From contig NZ_JAAAKV010000001.1 of the NCBI RefSeq assembly GCF_009905725.1, positions 372,001-436,000 of the forward strand: 64,000 nt of DNA, read 5' to 3'. A program made the translations under genes and the position numbers. Of the stretch, positions 8,002-16,341 are shown one piece after another (within the stretch, counting starts at the first letter, position 1; each line of letters begins with the position of its first letter). The notes under the pieces were generated by a model, which saw nothing but the letters and a program-made list of their open reading frames with translations, did not search any database and was not told the DNA's origin. Source of the DNA: Emticicia sp. CRIBPO (GTDB lineage Bacteria; Bacteroidota; Bacteroidia; Cytophagales; Spirosomataceae).

Positions 8002-8331
8002 ATGATCACCTGGCAAGACTTCGAAAAAACGGACATGAGAGTAGGTACCATCCTGGAAGCCAGACCCGCTGAAAATGTCAGAAAACCTGCCTACAGACTA
8101 CTGATAGACTTCGGAGACCTCGGTATCAGGAAATCATCCGCCCAGCTTACACTCAGGTATCAGCCCGAAGACCTGGTCGGGAAACAGATCGTTGCCGTGG
8201 TAAACTTTCCCCCGAAGCAGATCGGGACCTTCATGAGCGAGTGTCTTGTGCTGGGAGCCATGGGCGAAAACGGCGAAGTGATACTCCTCGAACCCGGACT
8301 TCCATGCCCGAACGGCCTGAAAATCGGCTGA
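8002..8331 (+). CDS. csaA: CsaA-like tRNA-binding-domain protein
   Basis: This 109-residue protein is a stand-alone tRNA-binding OB fold. The motif FEKTDMRVGTILEARPAENVRKPAYRL is typical of CsaA, as are the later KSSAQLT and PPKQIGTFMSECLVLG. Members bind tRNA or unfolded secretory proteins and form dimers; the cellular role is not settled. The full length matches the family. The gene stands alone, with an AT-rich leader, and is followed by 216 bases before pdhB. Confidence 0.88.
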   Translation: MITWQDFEKTDMRVGTILEARPAENVRKPAYRLLIDFGDLGIRKSSAQLTLRYQPEDLVGKQIVAVVNFPPKQIGTFMSECLVLGAMGENGEVILLEPGLPCPNGLKIG

Positions 8332-8487
8332 TGATTCAGAAAAAACATTCATAATGAAGTCACTTGTTTCCGCAAAACAGGCTTCCCCTATTATATGGTT
8401 TCTGTCTTTTCTCCTTTTTCCATTCCCCACACAAAATACATTTGATTTAATAATTATTGTAAATTTCCATATTTGCAATTCCTTAGC

Positions 8488-8495
8488 TACTTTTG
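8488..8495 (+). promoter_or_regulatory. -7 box upstream of pdhB
   Basis: TACTTTTG, with TTTC 20 bases upstream (8464-8467). The leader to the pdhB ATG is about 45 bases. Confidence 0.55.
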
Positions 8496-8547
8496 CATCA
8501 CATTTTATTAGAGAGTTAATATCCGATATAAACACTAAGCCGATAAT

Positions 8548-9531
8548 ATGAGAGAAATTCAATTTAGAGATGCGATCAAAGAAGCGATGTCAGAAGAAAT
8601 GCGTCGTGACGAAAGCATATTTTTAATGGGAGAAGAAGTTGCTGAATACAATGGTGCTTACAAAGCCAGCCAGGGTATGTTAGATGAGTTCGGCCCGAAA
8701 AGAGTTATTGATACACCCATAGCTGAGCTAGGATTTGCCGGTATTGGCGTTGGAGCAGCCATCAATGGCTGTCGTCCGATTATTGAGTTTATGACTTTCA
8801 ACTTTTCATTGGTAGCCATAGATCAGATCATCAACAGTGCTGCAAAAATCATGGCCATGTCGGCCGGTCAATATACCTGCCCGATTGTCTTCAGAGGACC
8901 TACCGGAAACGCCGGACAATTAGGAGCCCAGCACTCTCAGAACTTCGAAAACTGGTTTGCCAACACTCCGGGTCTGAAAGTGATCGTACCTTCCAATCCT
9001 TATGATGCCAAAGGTTTGCTTAAATCAGCCATCCGTGACAATGACCCGGTTATTTTCATGGAATCTGAGCAAATGTACGGTGACAAAGGCCAGGTGCCTG
9101 AAAGCGAATACCTGGTGCCTATCGGACAAGCAAAGATCGTTGAAGAAGGTTCTGATGTGACCATCGTCACTTTCGGAAAAATGCTTCCGAGAGTCGTTCT
9201 TCCTGCTGTTGAAGCCCTGAAAAAAGAAGGTATCAAGCCGGAAGTGATCGACCTGAGAACGGTGCGTCCTATTGATTATGCGACTGTGGTTAACTCTGTA
9301 AAGAAAACCAACCGTTGTATAGTAGTAGAAGAAGCCTGGCCTCTGGCTGCGATTTCATCTGAAATTACTTATCACCTTCAGAGAAATGCTTTTGATTACC
9401 TTGACGCCCCGGTAATCCGTGTCAATTCAATGGATATTCCTGTACACTATGCTCCTACGCTGATTGAAGCTACACTTCCTAATGTGGAACGTACCATCAA
9501 AGCGGTGAAAGAAGTGATGTATAAAAAATAA
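8548..9531 (+). CDS. pdhB: Pyruvate dehydrogenase E1 component, beta subunit
   Basis: The 327-residue protein has the full plan of an E1 beta chain. The N-terminal pyrimidine-binding domain contains FLMGEEVAEYNGAYKAS and IDTPIAELGFAGIGVGAA. The C-terminal transketolase-like domain contains VTIVTFGKML and EVIDLRTVRPID. With the alpha subunit it forms the thiamine-diphosphate enzyme that decarboxylates pyruvate and passes the acetyl group to the E2 lipoyl domain. The closest alternative is the branched-chain 2-oxoacid version; length and the FNFSLVAIDQIINSAAK segment favour pyruvate. The alpha subunit, E2 and E3 are not in the window, so the complex is encoded at several loci. It ends in a perfect terminator. 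Confidence 0.93.
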   Translation: MREIQFRDAIKEAMSEEMRRDESIFLMGEEVAEYNGAYKASQGMLDEFGPKRVIDTPIAELGFAGIGVGAAINGCRPIIEFMTFNFSLVAIDQIINSAAKIMAMSAGQYTCPIVFRGPTGNAGQLGAQHSQNFENWFANTPGLKVIVPSNPYDAKGLLKSAIRDNDPVIFMESEQMYGDKGQVPESEYLVPIGQAKIVEEGSDVTIVTFGKMLPRVVLPAVEALKKEGIKPEVIDLRTVRPIDYATVVNSVKKTNRCIVVEEAWPLAAISSEITYHLQRNAFDYLDAPVIRVNSMDIPVHYAPTLIEATLPNVERTIKAVKEVMYKK

Positions 9532-9552
9532 GACTGCTGCGATCAGTCAAAA

Positions 9553-9590
9553 AAAAGAGCCTTTCCCGATCTGGGAAAGGCTCTTTTTTT
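9553..9590. terminator. Bidirectional terminator between pdhB and the amidohydrolase gene
   Basis: AAAAGAGCCTTTCCC pairs with GGGAAAGGCTCTTTT around a five-base loop, with A and T tracts on either side. It can serve both convergent genes. Confidence 0.95.
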
Positions 9591-9606
9591 ATGGTATCTG
9601 CCTGTC

Positions 9607-10878
9607 TTATTTATACACTTTACCGTCTTTCATCACAAAGCTGACCTTCATCAGGATTTTAGGATCGGCTATCGGGTTGCCTTCCACAGCAATGATGTCT
9701 GCCAGCTTTCCTTTCTCAAGGCTGCCTATCTGGTCTTTCATGCCTAATATCTCGGCACTGACCAAAGTAGCGGCCCTCAGACACTCCTCCATCGGCATCC
9801 CGGCTTCAACCATATACTGGAATTCTTTGGCGTTGTACCCGTGCGGATAAACCCCGGCGTCGGTTCCGAAGGCAATCTTCACTCCTGCCTTGTAGGCCCT
9901 GCCAAACGCTTCCTGGATTTTAGCCCCGGTCTCGATCGCTTTAGGTACTACCAGCGGATGATAATAGCCTTTCACTTTAGCCGAATCCGCGACCGTTTTA
10001 CCGGCGATGATCGTAGGCACAAGGTAGGCTCCTTTGTCTTTAAACAACTTAATGGTTTCATCGTCCAGGAAAGTGCCGTGTTCTATGGTCGTCACACCGG
10101 CTTTCAGAGCCCTTTCCATACCCTCTTTTCCATGGGCGTGTGCTGCCACGTGGAATCCGTAGTCATTCGCAGTCTGGATGACCCCGTCCAGTTCATTAGG
10201 TGTAAACTGCGGAGCCTTACCACTTTTGGCGATACTCAAAACACCACCGGTAGCGGTGATCTTGATGCAATCCACTCCGTCCTGGTACCTTTGTCTGACG
10301 GCCTTTCTGGCTTCTTCCTCGCTGTCAACCACTCCATTCTCAGAGCCCTCAGGCAGTTTGATGTCCTGACGCCATCCGTTAGACGGGTCACCGTGTCCGC
10401 CGGTAGTAGCAATGGTCTTACCAGAAGTAAAAATCCTCGGACCGGATACCAGGCCTTTATTAATGGCGTTTCTCAGCGAGATATTCACGCCCGTGCCCCC
10501 GAGGTCCCTGACAGTTGTAAAACCGGCCATGAGGGTCGTCAGGGCATGTTTCTGAGCTTCGAAAGCAATGTCAGCAGGCGTGTTACTCATTCTTTTGATA
10601 TACTGGTCTTTGCTCGTCTCGCTTTCGATGTGCACGTGCATATCAATAAGCCCCGGCAGAACCGTCTTATTCTTTAAATCGACCACCACATCTCCGGCTC
10701 CCGGCTTCGCATAGCCATTCTGGATGTCGGTGATCTTATTTTTTTCAACAATGATGGTTTGCTGAGGTACCAGTTTTCCCGTAGCCACATCAATGATGTT
10801 ACCGCAGTGCAAAACGGTCTTTTGCCCGAACGAGGCAGCAGAAATTAAAAACAGAAATAGAAGTGTAATTTTTCTCAT
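9607..10878 (-). CDS. Secreted metal-dependent amidohydrolase (imidazolonepropionase-like)
   Basis: The 423-residue product starts with a signal peptide (MRKITLLFLFLISAASFGQ). The TIM-barrel amidohydrolase ligands are all present: HVH in DMHVHIES, the bridging Lys in CIKITATGG, His in VAAHAHG and IEHGT, and Asp in AFGTDAGVYPHG. The C-terminus returns to the small beta domain (LEKGKLADIIAVEGNP). Relatives hydrolyse Xaa-Pro dipeptides or other cyclic amides in the periplasm; the substrate cannot be fixed from sequence. It stands alone and shares a terminator with pdhB. Length is normal for the family. Confidence 0.88.
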   Translation of the reverse strand: MRKITLLFLFLISAASFGQKTVLHCGNIIDVATGKLVPQQTIIVEKNKITDIQNGYAKPGAGDVVVDLKNKTVLPGLIDMHVHIESETSKDQYIKRMSNTPADIAFEAQKHALTTLMAGFTTVRDLGGTGVNISLRNAINKGLVSGPRIFTSGKTIATTGGHGDPSNGWRQDIKLPEGSENGVVDSEEEARKAVRQRYQDGVDCIKITATGGVLSIAKSGKAPQFTPNELDGVIQTANDYGFHVAAHAHGKEGMERALKAGVTTIEHGTFLDDETIKLFKDKGAYLVPTIIAGKTVADSAKVKGYYHPLVVPKAIETGAKIQEAFGRAYKAGVKIAFGTDAGVYPHGYNAKEFQYMVEAGMPMEECLRAATLVSAEILGMKDQIGSLEKGKLADIIAVEGNPIADPKILMKVSFVMKDGKVYK

Positions 10879-11101
10879 ATGTTAATGTCAAGATTAATTT
10901 GCCACAAGTTACAAAGTCGCGGTACATTTCAATGTGATTGAGGTTAAAATATTTGGCAGGGCTGTAAGCGATAAGGTGTAAGCTCTAAGCCATTAGCCAT
11001 ATCCACCCGGGCCTTCAGACCCAAATCCCTCCCACAATTTGCTCAGGTCTTCAGGCCTGAGAATTGAGAATTTGAATGGGAGAAATTCAATGAAACAAAA
11101 C

Positions 11102-11132
11102 AAAAAAATCCGGCCATTCACATGGCCGGATT
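11102..11132 (-). terminator. Terminator of ppa
   Basis: AATCCGGCCAT pairs with ATGGCCGGATT around a four-base loop; on the minus strand it is followed by seven T residues. Confidence 0.93.
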
Positions 11133-11155
11133 CCTCAAAACAAAGAATGTATCCT

Positions 11156-11773
11156 TTAAATAGGCTTGAAAATCAAATCCCTGTAATCAGACATCGAAGT
11201 TCTGATAACTTCATGCGAAGCCGCTCTTCCGTATTCATAGGCGATCTCACAGTGTTGCGGCTCACCCGGAAGGTTCTTATAAGTTAAGAAATAGTGCTTC
11301 AGTTTCATCAATACCGCATCCGGAAGATCCGTGATGTCTTTGTACTGACCGTAAATCGGGTCACCCATCAATACGGCGATGATCTTATCATCAGCCTCTC
11401 CTTTGTCAAGAAGACAAAATCCTCCGATCGGAATGGCTTGCAACAGGATATCTCCATGAGAAATGTGGTGGCTTGACAACACGCAGATATCAAGCGGGTC
11501 ACCATCACCTTCCTGCACTTTCTCGGCACCGTTGGTCCTGGCCAGGTTAGCCACGCCATCTCCGCAGTAAGTCTGGGGAACGAATCCGTAAAGTGTCGGA
11601 ACAAGGTTGGAATATTTCTGAGGGCGATCGATCTTCAGATACCCTGATTCTTTATCAACCTCATATTTCAATGTGTCAGTGGGTACAATTTCAATAAAAA
11701 CGGTGACAGTCTGAGGGGCAGATTCGCCGATCGGGATACCATGCCACGGGTGAGATTTATATACTGGTTTCAT
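11156..11773 (-). CDS. ppa: Inorganic pyrophosphatase (family I)
   Basis: This 205-residue enzyme hydrolyses pyrophosphate and pulls biosynthetic reactions forward in the cytoplasm. The family signature EGDGDPLDICVLS is present, as are the substrate-binding KYEVDKESGYLKIDRP and YGFVPQTYCGDG segments and the later GEADDKIIAVL with its metal-binding acidic residues. It is slightly longer than the E. coli form. It has its own -7 box (11793-11800) 20 bases before the ATG and a strong terminator, so it is transcribed alone. Confidence 0.95.
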   Translation of the reverse strand: MKPVYKSHPWHGIPIGESAPQTVTVFIEIVPTDTLKYEVDKESGYLKIDRPQKYSNLVPTLYGFVPQTYCGDGVANLARTNGAEKVQEGDGDPLDICVLSSHHISHGDILLQAIPIGGFCLLDKGEADDKIIAVLMGDPIYGQYKDITDLPDAVLMKLKHYFLTYKNLPGEPQHCEIAYEYGRAASHEVIRTSMSDYRDLIFKPI

Positions 11774-11792
11774 TTAATATTTTTTAAAAAAA

Positions 11793-11800
11793 CAAATATA
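11793..11800 (-). promoter_or_regulatory. -7 box of ppa
   Basis: The minus strand reads TATATTTG, matching TAnnTTTG, with the start codon 20 bases downstream. Confidence 0.55.
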
Positions 11801-11977
11801 GTTTAAATCCCTAAAGTCTACATTTAAATAAATTTTTTATCCAAATTTTTATTCTTAAAATACTCAAAAGTCTGCATTTCAAGAACCCTTGTCGTCAGAA
11901 AAGCAGGCAACAGCCTTCTTCAGCGGCGATTTGTCGTTTTTAACAAATTGTTTGAACCTTATTCAGACCTTTTGAAT

Positions 11978-11985
11978 TATGTTTG
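11978..11985 (+). promoter_or_regulatory. -7 box upstream of the acidic hypothetical gene
   Basis: TATGTTTG with a TTTG 23 bases upstream (11951-11954). The spacing is a little longer than usual. It implies a leader of about 120 bases. Confidence 0.45.
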
Positions 11986-12111
11986 TATAAAAACAGCAGA
12001 TTTTATTGATTTTATACAAATATTTTTATTTATTAGCATCCCTTTAGTCATGCTAAAACATAATCTAAATTTTTACGTTAAGTCAGAAATACTATACAAA
12101 AAGCAAATACA

Positions 12112-12465
12112 ATGAGCATTTCGAAACCAAAAGTTATAAAGGATTTTGACAAACTTGATGCTGAATTACAAGAGCAGATAAAACTTAATTATCCGACGGG
12201 ATTTGCAGAACACCTGATCAGATTTACGGATAAAGACGGCAAGTTTGTAAGTGCATTGCCATACGAAACAGAAGATAAATACTATCTCATGAGAATGACC
12301 AATGCCCAGGCCCATAAAATCATCAAGGAAGATAAAGACTATGATGACGACGGCAACCTGAAAGATGATATCAAAGACGATTACGAAGACAAATATACCG
12401 ATCTCGATACGATGAAAATCGGTGGCAACAGCCGTAATGATGACGATGACGACAGCTATGATTAA
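12112..12465 (+). CDS. Acidic hypothetical protein, 117 residues
   Basis: No family name is recognised, though the plan looks like a conserved Bacteroidota protein. Residues 1-85 appear folded (DFDKLDAELQEQIKLNYP, then AEHLIRFTDKDGKFVSALPYE and KYYLMRMTNAQAHKIIKED). The last 40 residues are extremely acidic and probably disordered (DDIKDDYEDKYTDLDT, NDDDDDSYD). There is no signal peptide, so it should be cytoplasmic. The acidic tail could bind metal or basic partners, but that is speculation. A promoter box lies at 11978, and the thioredoxin gene follows after 80 bases on the same strand. Confidence 0.8.
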   Translation: MSISKPKVIKDFDKLDAELQEQIKLNYPTGFAEHLIRFTDKDGKFVSALPYETEDKYYLMRMTNAQAHKIIKEDKDYDDDGNLKDDIKDDYEDKYTDLDTMKIGGNSRNDDDDDSYD

Positions 12466-12545
12466 TTGTTAATCAAATGTTAAGCCATTGTCCTGAAAGA
12501 TTTTAATTATTACCCTTACGTTAGGAAACTAAAACGCTTTTTTAA

Positions 12546-12968
12546 ATGAAGAACGCATTATTCGTAGTTATTTTCTCTGTTTTTGCCAGTGCTGCGTCTG
12601 CTCAGTCGGGTATCAGGTTTGAGCATGAATCATGGAAGAATATCATTGCAAAGGCCAAAAGTGAAAAGAAACTTGTTTTCCTTGACGCTTATACCAGCTG
12701 GTGCGGCCCATGTAAAGCCATGCAGGCGAGGGTTTTCCCTGAAAAGACATTGGGAGACTTCTTCAATGTTAATTTTGTGAACGCTAAAGTAGACATGGAA
12801 CAAGGCGAAGGGCCGGCTTTGGCCAACAGGTATCCGATCCAGGGCTATCCTACCCTATTGTTCATTGATCCGAACTCAGGTAAGATCGTTACCCAGGTGT
12901 TGGGCTATCAAACCACCGAGCAATTGCTTCAGCTGGGGATGAAAGCCAACTCCAAAAAGAAAATCTAA
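12546..12968 (+). CDS. Secreted thioredoxin-like protein
   Basis: The 140-residue product has a signal peptide (cleavage near ASAAS-AQ at residue 20) and a thioredoxin fold with the redox motif WCGPC (Cys 53 and Cys 56). The cis-Pro segment GYPTLLFIDP follows about 45 residues later. It probably reduces or isomerises disulfides in the periplasm. CGPC favours a reducing role, yet export suggests it needs a membrane electron donor, which is not in the window. It ends in a terminator that overlaps the end of the convergent methyltransferase gene. Confidence 0.9.
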   Translation: MKNALFVVIFSVFASAASAQSGIRFEHESWKNIIAKAKSEKKLVFLDAYTSWCGPCKAMQARVFPEKTLGDFFNVNFVNAKVDMEQGEGPALANRYPIQGYPTLLFIDPNSGKIVTQVLGYQTTEQLLQLGMKANSKKKI

Positions 12969-12981
12969 GATATAAACTATC

Positions 12982-14268
12982 TTATACTGAAGGTGGGAGG
13001 ATTTCTTCCACCTTCTTTTTTTGGATCAATGCCATATAAAAGCCGTCAAATCCATCTTTGGCAGGTGAAATCCTCTTCTCTTCCAGGAGTTCAAAGGCTT
13101 TGTTTTTCCTTAAAAACTTACGGACATGCCTCTCCCCCTCCGAAGGCAAAACACTACAGGTAGCATAAACCATCTTGCCGCCGGCTCTGAGTATCTTACT
13201 ATAGTTAAACAATATCTCTTCCTGTACTTTTCTTATCTCTTCAATAAATTCAGGCTTCAGCTTCCATTTCGAATCCGGGTTTCTTTTTAACACCCCCAGA
13301 CCTGAACAAGGCACATCCAGCAAAAGACGGTCTGCAGAATTATGCATCCTTTTGATCGTTTTCGCCTCTATCAGCCTGGTTTCTATCGTATCAACGCCGT
13401 TTCTTTTCGCACGTTTCTTAAGCTCTGTCAGCTTGTACTCTTCCACGTCCATGGCAATCAGCTTTCCCTTATTTTTCATTTTAGCCGCGATATGCAGAGA
13501 CTTCCCTCCTGCCCCGGCACAGGCATCCACTACCCTCTGGCCCGGCTCAATATCCAGGAAATCAGAAATGATCTGGCTGCCGGCATCCTGCACTTCAAAC
13601 AATCCTTCTTTAAACTCAGGAAGTCCGAAAACGTTACTTCTTTCAGCCAGTTTAAGGGCATCAGAACAACCTTCAACGGTACTCGTCACAATGCCCCGCT
13701 GACTCAATAGACCTGCCAGTTTCGGGAGATCTGTTTTAAGGGTGTTTACCCTCAGGTACACTTCCGCCCTGTGATTCATGGCCGCCAGTTCTGCGTCCCA
13801 CTGCTCTCCCAGTTCTTTTTCTCCGAGTTCATCCAGCCAGTCAGGCACCGATTCCTTTATTTTCCTGGTTTGCTGGGCTTCCTTATATTTATCCTGAATA
13901 TCCTTCTTATCAATGCTTTTAAATTCAGACCAATCGGGCAGTTCAATGCCTTTCAGGGTATACCAGACTCCTGAAATCAAAAAGAAGTCTTCTTTACTTT
14001 CCAGTTTTACACAGCCCGGACCACCACAGAATTTTAACAATCTCCACCACCTGACAATTTCATAGGTATTTTCGGCAATAAAGCCGCGGTCTCTTGAACC
14101 CCATTTCGGATTAGACTTCAGCACACTCTCTATCACCTTGTCGGCTTTGGTTCCGTCGTTAAAAATCCGCATGAGGCACATGACTACTGCCTCTGCCAGA
14201 GGGCGGTATATTCTGACTGCCGGTGCTGCTTCCTGCTTCTTTTTTGAAACCAAATTATCTTTTGCCAT
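12982..14268 (-). CDS. RsmB/RsmF-type rRNA cytosine-C5 methyltransferase
   Basis: The 428-residue protein has a helical NusB/RNA-binding N-terminal part and a C-terminal SAM-dependent methyltransferase. The SAM loop is VVDACAGAGGKSLHIA. The two catalytic Cys motifs of m5C enzymes are both present: PCSG in LLDVPCSGLGVLKRNPD and TCS in MVYATCSVLPSEGE. It methylates a cytosine of 16S rRNA or possibly tRNA. The C-terminal codons double as the stem of a terminator for the opposite gene. A -7 box (14293-14300, minus) lies 25 bases before the start. Confidence 0.88.
   Translation of the reverse strand: MAKDNLVSKKKQEAAPAVRIYRPLAEAVVMCLMRIFNDGTKADKVIESVLKSNPKWGSRDRGFIAENTYEIVRWWRLLKFCGGPGCVKLESKEDFFLISGVWYTLKGIELPDWSEFKSIDKKDIQDKYKEAQQTRKIKESVPDWLDELGEKELGEQWDAELAAMNHRAEVYLRVNTLKTDLPKLAGLLSQRGIVTSTVEGCSDALKLAERSNVFGLPEFKEGLFEVQDAGSQIISDFLDIEPGQRVVDACAGAGGKSLHIAAKMKNKGKLIAMDVEEYKLTELKKRAKRNGVDTIETRLIEAKTIKRMHNSADRLLLDVPCSGLGVLKRNPDSKWKLKPEFIEEIRKVQEEILFNYSKILRAGGKMVYATCSVLPSEGERHVRKFLRKNKAFELLEEKRISPAKDGFDGFYMALIQKKKVEEILPPSV
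12989..13022 (+). terminator. Terminator of the thioredoxin gene, inside the methyltransferase coding end
   Basis: GAAGGTGG pairs with CCACCTTC and is followed by a T tract on the plus strand. The stem is made of the final codons (Lys-Lys-Val-Glu to Pro-Ser) of the convergent gene, so one sequence serves as protein code and terminator. Confidence 0.85.
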
Positions 14269-14292
14269 TGTTATTCTTTTAAATGAGGACTA

Positions 14293-14300
14293 CAAAAGTA
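14293..14300 (-). promoter_or_regulatory. -7 box of the rRNA methyltransferase gene
   Basis: The minus strand reads TACTTTTG, 25 bases before the ATG. Confidence 0.5.
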
Positions 14301-14411
14301 TGAAATAAAAAGGGTGAGGCATTTAAAAACATTGATTTAAAAATGCCGGGGTGGTGCATCAGCAGGTAAATACGGCCATTTATGCTCTTCAAAAATATTG
14401 CCTGATAAATA

Positions 14412-14441
14412 TTCGAATTGAATCGAAAAATTGTACTTTTG
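14412..14441 (+). promoter_or_regulatory. Promoter and palindromic operator candidate of the Rrf2 gene
   Basis: An inverted repeat TTCGA-6-TCGAA (14412-14427) lies directly upstream of the -7 box TACTTTTG (14434-14441), where a bound repressor would block polymerase. Rrf2-type regulators commonly bind such sites at their own promoter. Confidence 0.55.
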
Positions 14442-14470
14442 TCTAAACACTATCAACGAAAAGTGACCAA

Positions 14471-14884
14471 ATGATTTCCAAAAAGGCTAAATACGCATTA
14501 AAAGCACTGAAAATTCTGGCAGAAAATTTTTCTGAAAAAAAACCTATGTTGATTTCAGAAATCGCCGAAAAAGAAAATATTCCTAAGAAGTTTCTTGAAG
14601 CGATCCTTCTCGAGCTTAGAAATAATGGTGTCTTACATAGCCAGAAAGGCAAAGGTGGCGGATACATGCTCAGAATTGAGCCTGAAAAGGTGACTATTGC
14701 CAAAATCATCAGGATCATTGATGGGCCTATTGCCCCGATGCTTTGTGTTTCGCTTCACTTCTATGGCAAATGTGATGACTGCTCTGATGAGGAATCCTGT
14801 AAAATACGCCCGATTATGGAGCGTATCAGGGATGCCAACCTCAATGTTTATGAAAAAACTACTTTATTGGATATGATATCCTGA
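14471..14884 (+). CDS. Rrf2-family transcription regulator, cysteine-containing
   Basis: The 137-residue protein has the winged helix of Rrf2/IscR proteins: MISKKAKYALKAL, then ISEIAEKENIPKKFLEAIL as the recognition helix region and GKGGGYML as the wing. Four Cys lie in a C-terminal cluster (residues 92, 101, 104 and 110), close to the positions that hold an iron-sulfur cluster in IscR and NsrR. It may therefore sense iron-sulfur status, nitric oxide or oxidants. It begins an operon with the aldehyde dehydrogenase gene five bases downstream, and a palindrome overlaps its promoter, which suggests autoregulation. No isc or suf genes are near, so it is not IscR by context. Confidence 0.9.
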   Translation: MISKKAKYALKALKILAENFSEKKPMLISEIAEKENIPKKFLEAILLELRNNGVLHSQKGKGGGYMLRIEPEKVTIAKIIRIIDGPIAPMLCVSLHFYGKCDDCSDEESCKIRPIMERIRDANLNVYEKTTLLDMIS

Positions 14885-14889
14885 AACTA

Positions 14890-16239
14890 ATGATCTTAAA
14901 AAGTATAAATCCTTACACAAAGGAAGTCCTGGAAGAATATAAGGTGATGAGTGAGGCGGAGTTATCCCGGAAACTTGAACTGGGCAACAAAACCTTTAAG
15001 TCATGGAAAACTGGCGAGAGAAGTTCTAAAATGCAGAACCTCGGTCATTTACTGATCAAAAACAAAACTCAGCTGGCTCGTCTTGTCACGGCCGAAATGG
15101 GAAAAATCCTCAGAGAAGCTGAAGCCGAAGTTGAGAAATCTGCCCTCACCGTAAATTATTACATTGAGCATCAGGATGAGTTTCTCAGTCCGCGTATGAT
15201 CAGTACCGACGCAAGGGAATCTTATATACGTTTTGACCCCTTGGGTGTGATCCTGGCCATTATGCCCTGGAACTTCCCTTTCTGGCAGGTGCTGCGGTTT
15301 GCTATTCCTACCATTCTTTGTGGTAACGTGGTAGTTTTAAAGCATGCCTCCAATGTAACCGGATGTGCCCTGGCCCTGGAAAAACTATTCCTGGAAGCAG
15401 GCTTTCCTGAAGGTGTATTTCAGACCCTGATTGTCGATTCCGGCAATATGGAAATGATCATCAGTTCGCCTTTGGTGAGGGGCGTAACCCTGACCGGAAG
15501 CAATAAAGCAGGTTCTTCAGTAGCAGGTCTGGCAGGTAAATACATTAAAAAATCGGTACTTGAATTAGGTGGCTCCGATCCTTTTATCGTGCTTAATGAT
15601 GCCGATATTGCCAAAGCTGCTGAAACAGCCGTCAGATCAAGGTTTCAGAATGCCGGGCAAACGTGTATTGCGGCCAAAAGATGGATCGTCGAATCAAAAG
15701 TGGCGGCAGAATTCACAGAGAAGGTATCCGCTGCAGTCGGTAAACTCAGTCAGGGTAATCCGCTTCTCAGCTCAACGCACCTCGGCCCTCTGGCCAAACC
15801 CGACCTGGCAGAAAGCCTGGCCAGACAGATTGCCTTTCTGAAAAAAGAAAATAACGAACTGCTTACGGGCGGCACCTATGAAGATTGTAATTTTCAGCCC
15901 ACCCTGATAGCCATGAATAAAGACCGCAAGAGTGTGTTCAATGAAGAGACGTTCGGTCCCCTGGCATGTATTTACGAAGCCCGGAATGAACAGGAAGCCA
16001 TTGACTTCGCCAATGAGACGACGTTCGGGCTGGGTGCCAGCATCTGGACCGGCGATCTTGAAAAAGGTAAAAGACTGGCCGAGCTGATTGAAAGCGGCTT
16101 TGTTTCTGTCAACAATATGGTAAAATCAGACCCTAAACTCCCGTTCGGAGGAGTGAAAGACTCAGGATACGGCCGTGAGCTGTCCTATTTCGGGATGCAT
16201 GAATTTACCAACGTAAAATCAGTTTGGGTAGACGCCTGA
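14890..16239 (+). CDS. NAD(P)-dependent aldehyde dehydrogenase (succinate-semialdehyde type)
   Basis: The 449-residue enzyme oxidises an aldehyde to an acid. The motif [11 protein letters not shown] (cofactor binding), the catalytic Glu 225 in LELGGSDPF, and the catalytic Cys 259 in [12 protein letters not shown] are all visible, along with the C-terminal [12 protein letters not shown] and [14 protein letters not shown]. The short N-terminus and sequence style match the GabD/Sad-like succinate-semialdehyde group rather than betaine- or glyceraldehyde-type enzymes. It sits five bases after the Rrf2 gene, so it is likely controlled by it. Confidence 0.92.
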   Translation: MILKSINPYTKEVLEEYKVMSEAELSRKLELGNKTFKSWKTGERSSKMQNLGHLLIKNKTQLARLVTAEMGKILREAEAEVEKSALTVNYYIEHQDEFLSPRMISTDARESYIRFDPLGVILAIMPWNFPFWQVLRFAIPTILCGNVVVLKHASNVTGCALALEKLFLEAGFPEGVFQTLIVDSGNMEMIISSPLVRGVTLTGSNKAGSSVAGLAGKYIKKSVLELGGSDPFIVLNDADIAKAAETAVRSRFQNAGQTCIAAKRWIVESKVAAEFTEKVSAAVGKLSQGNPLLSSTHLGPLAKPDLAESLARQIAFLKKENNELLTGGTYEDCNFQPTLIAMNKDRKSVFNEETFGPLACIYEARNEQEAIDFANETTFGLGASIWTGDLEKGKRLAELIESGFVSVNNMVKSDPKLPFGGVKDSGYGRELSYFGMHEFTNVKSVWVDA

Positions 16240-16341
16240 AAGGTTTATAAGCCAGGGGCATTTATCAATATTCATCAGTAAAACTTGTTTTCAATCATAA
16301 AAATCATTTTTTTTGACTTCTAAACCTTAATAAGTACCCCT

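Larger units (their letters stand above)
11774..12111. other. Divergent intergenic region between ppa and an acidic hypothetical gene
   Basis: The region is AT-rich and holds two promoter boxes, one for each direction (11793-11800 minus and 11978-11985 plus). I see no gene or other repeat in it. Confidence 0.7.

Noticed and set aside
8354-8551. 65-codon hydrophobic frame between csaA and pdhB
   Set aside because: It covers the pdhB promoter region, overlaps the pdhB start by a few bases and has no ribosome site or family resemblance.
9841-10677. 278-codon frame opposite the amidohydrolase gene
   Set aside because: It lies entirely antisense to a gene with all catalytic motifs, has no recognisable domain, and its composition is what a shadow frame would give.
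11000-11060. Inverted GGCCTTCAG/CAGGCCTGA text after the amidohydrolase gene start as a regulatory hairpin
   Set aside because: The arms are imperfect and not next to a promoter or T tract; probably chance.
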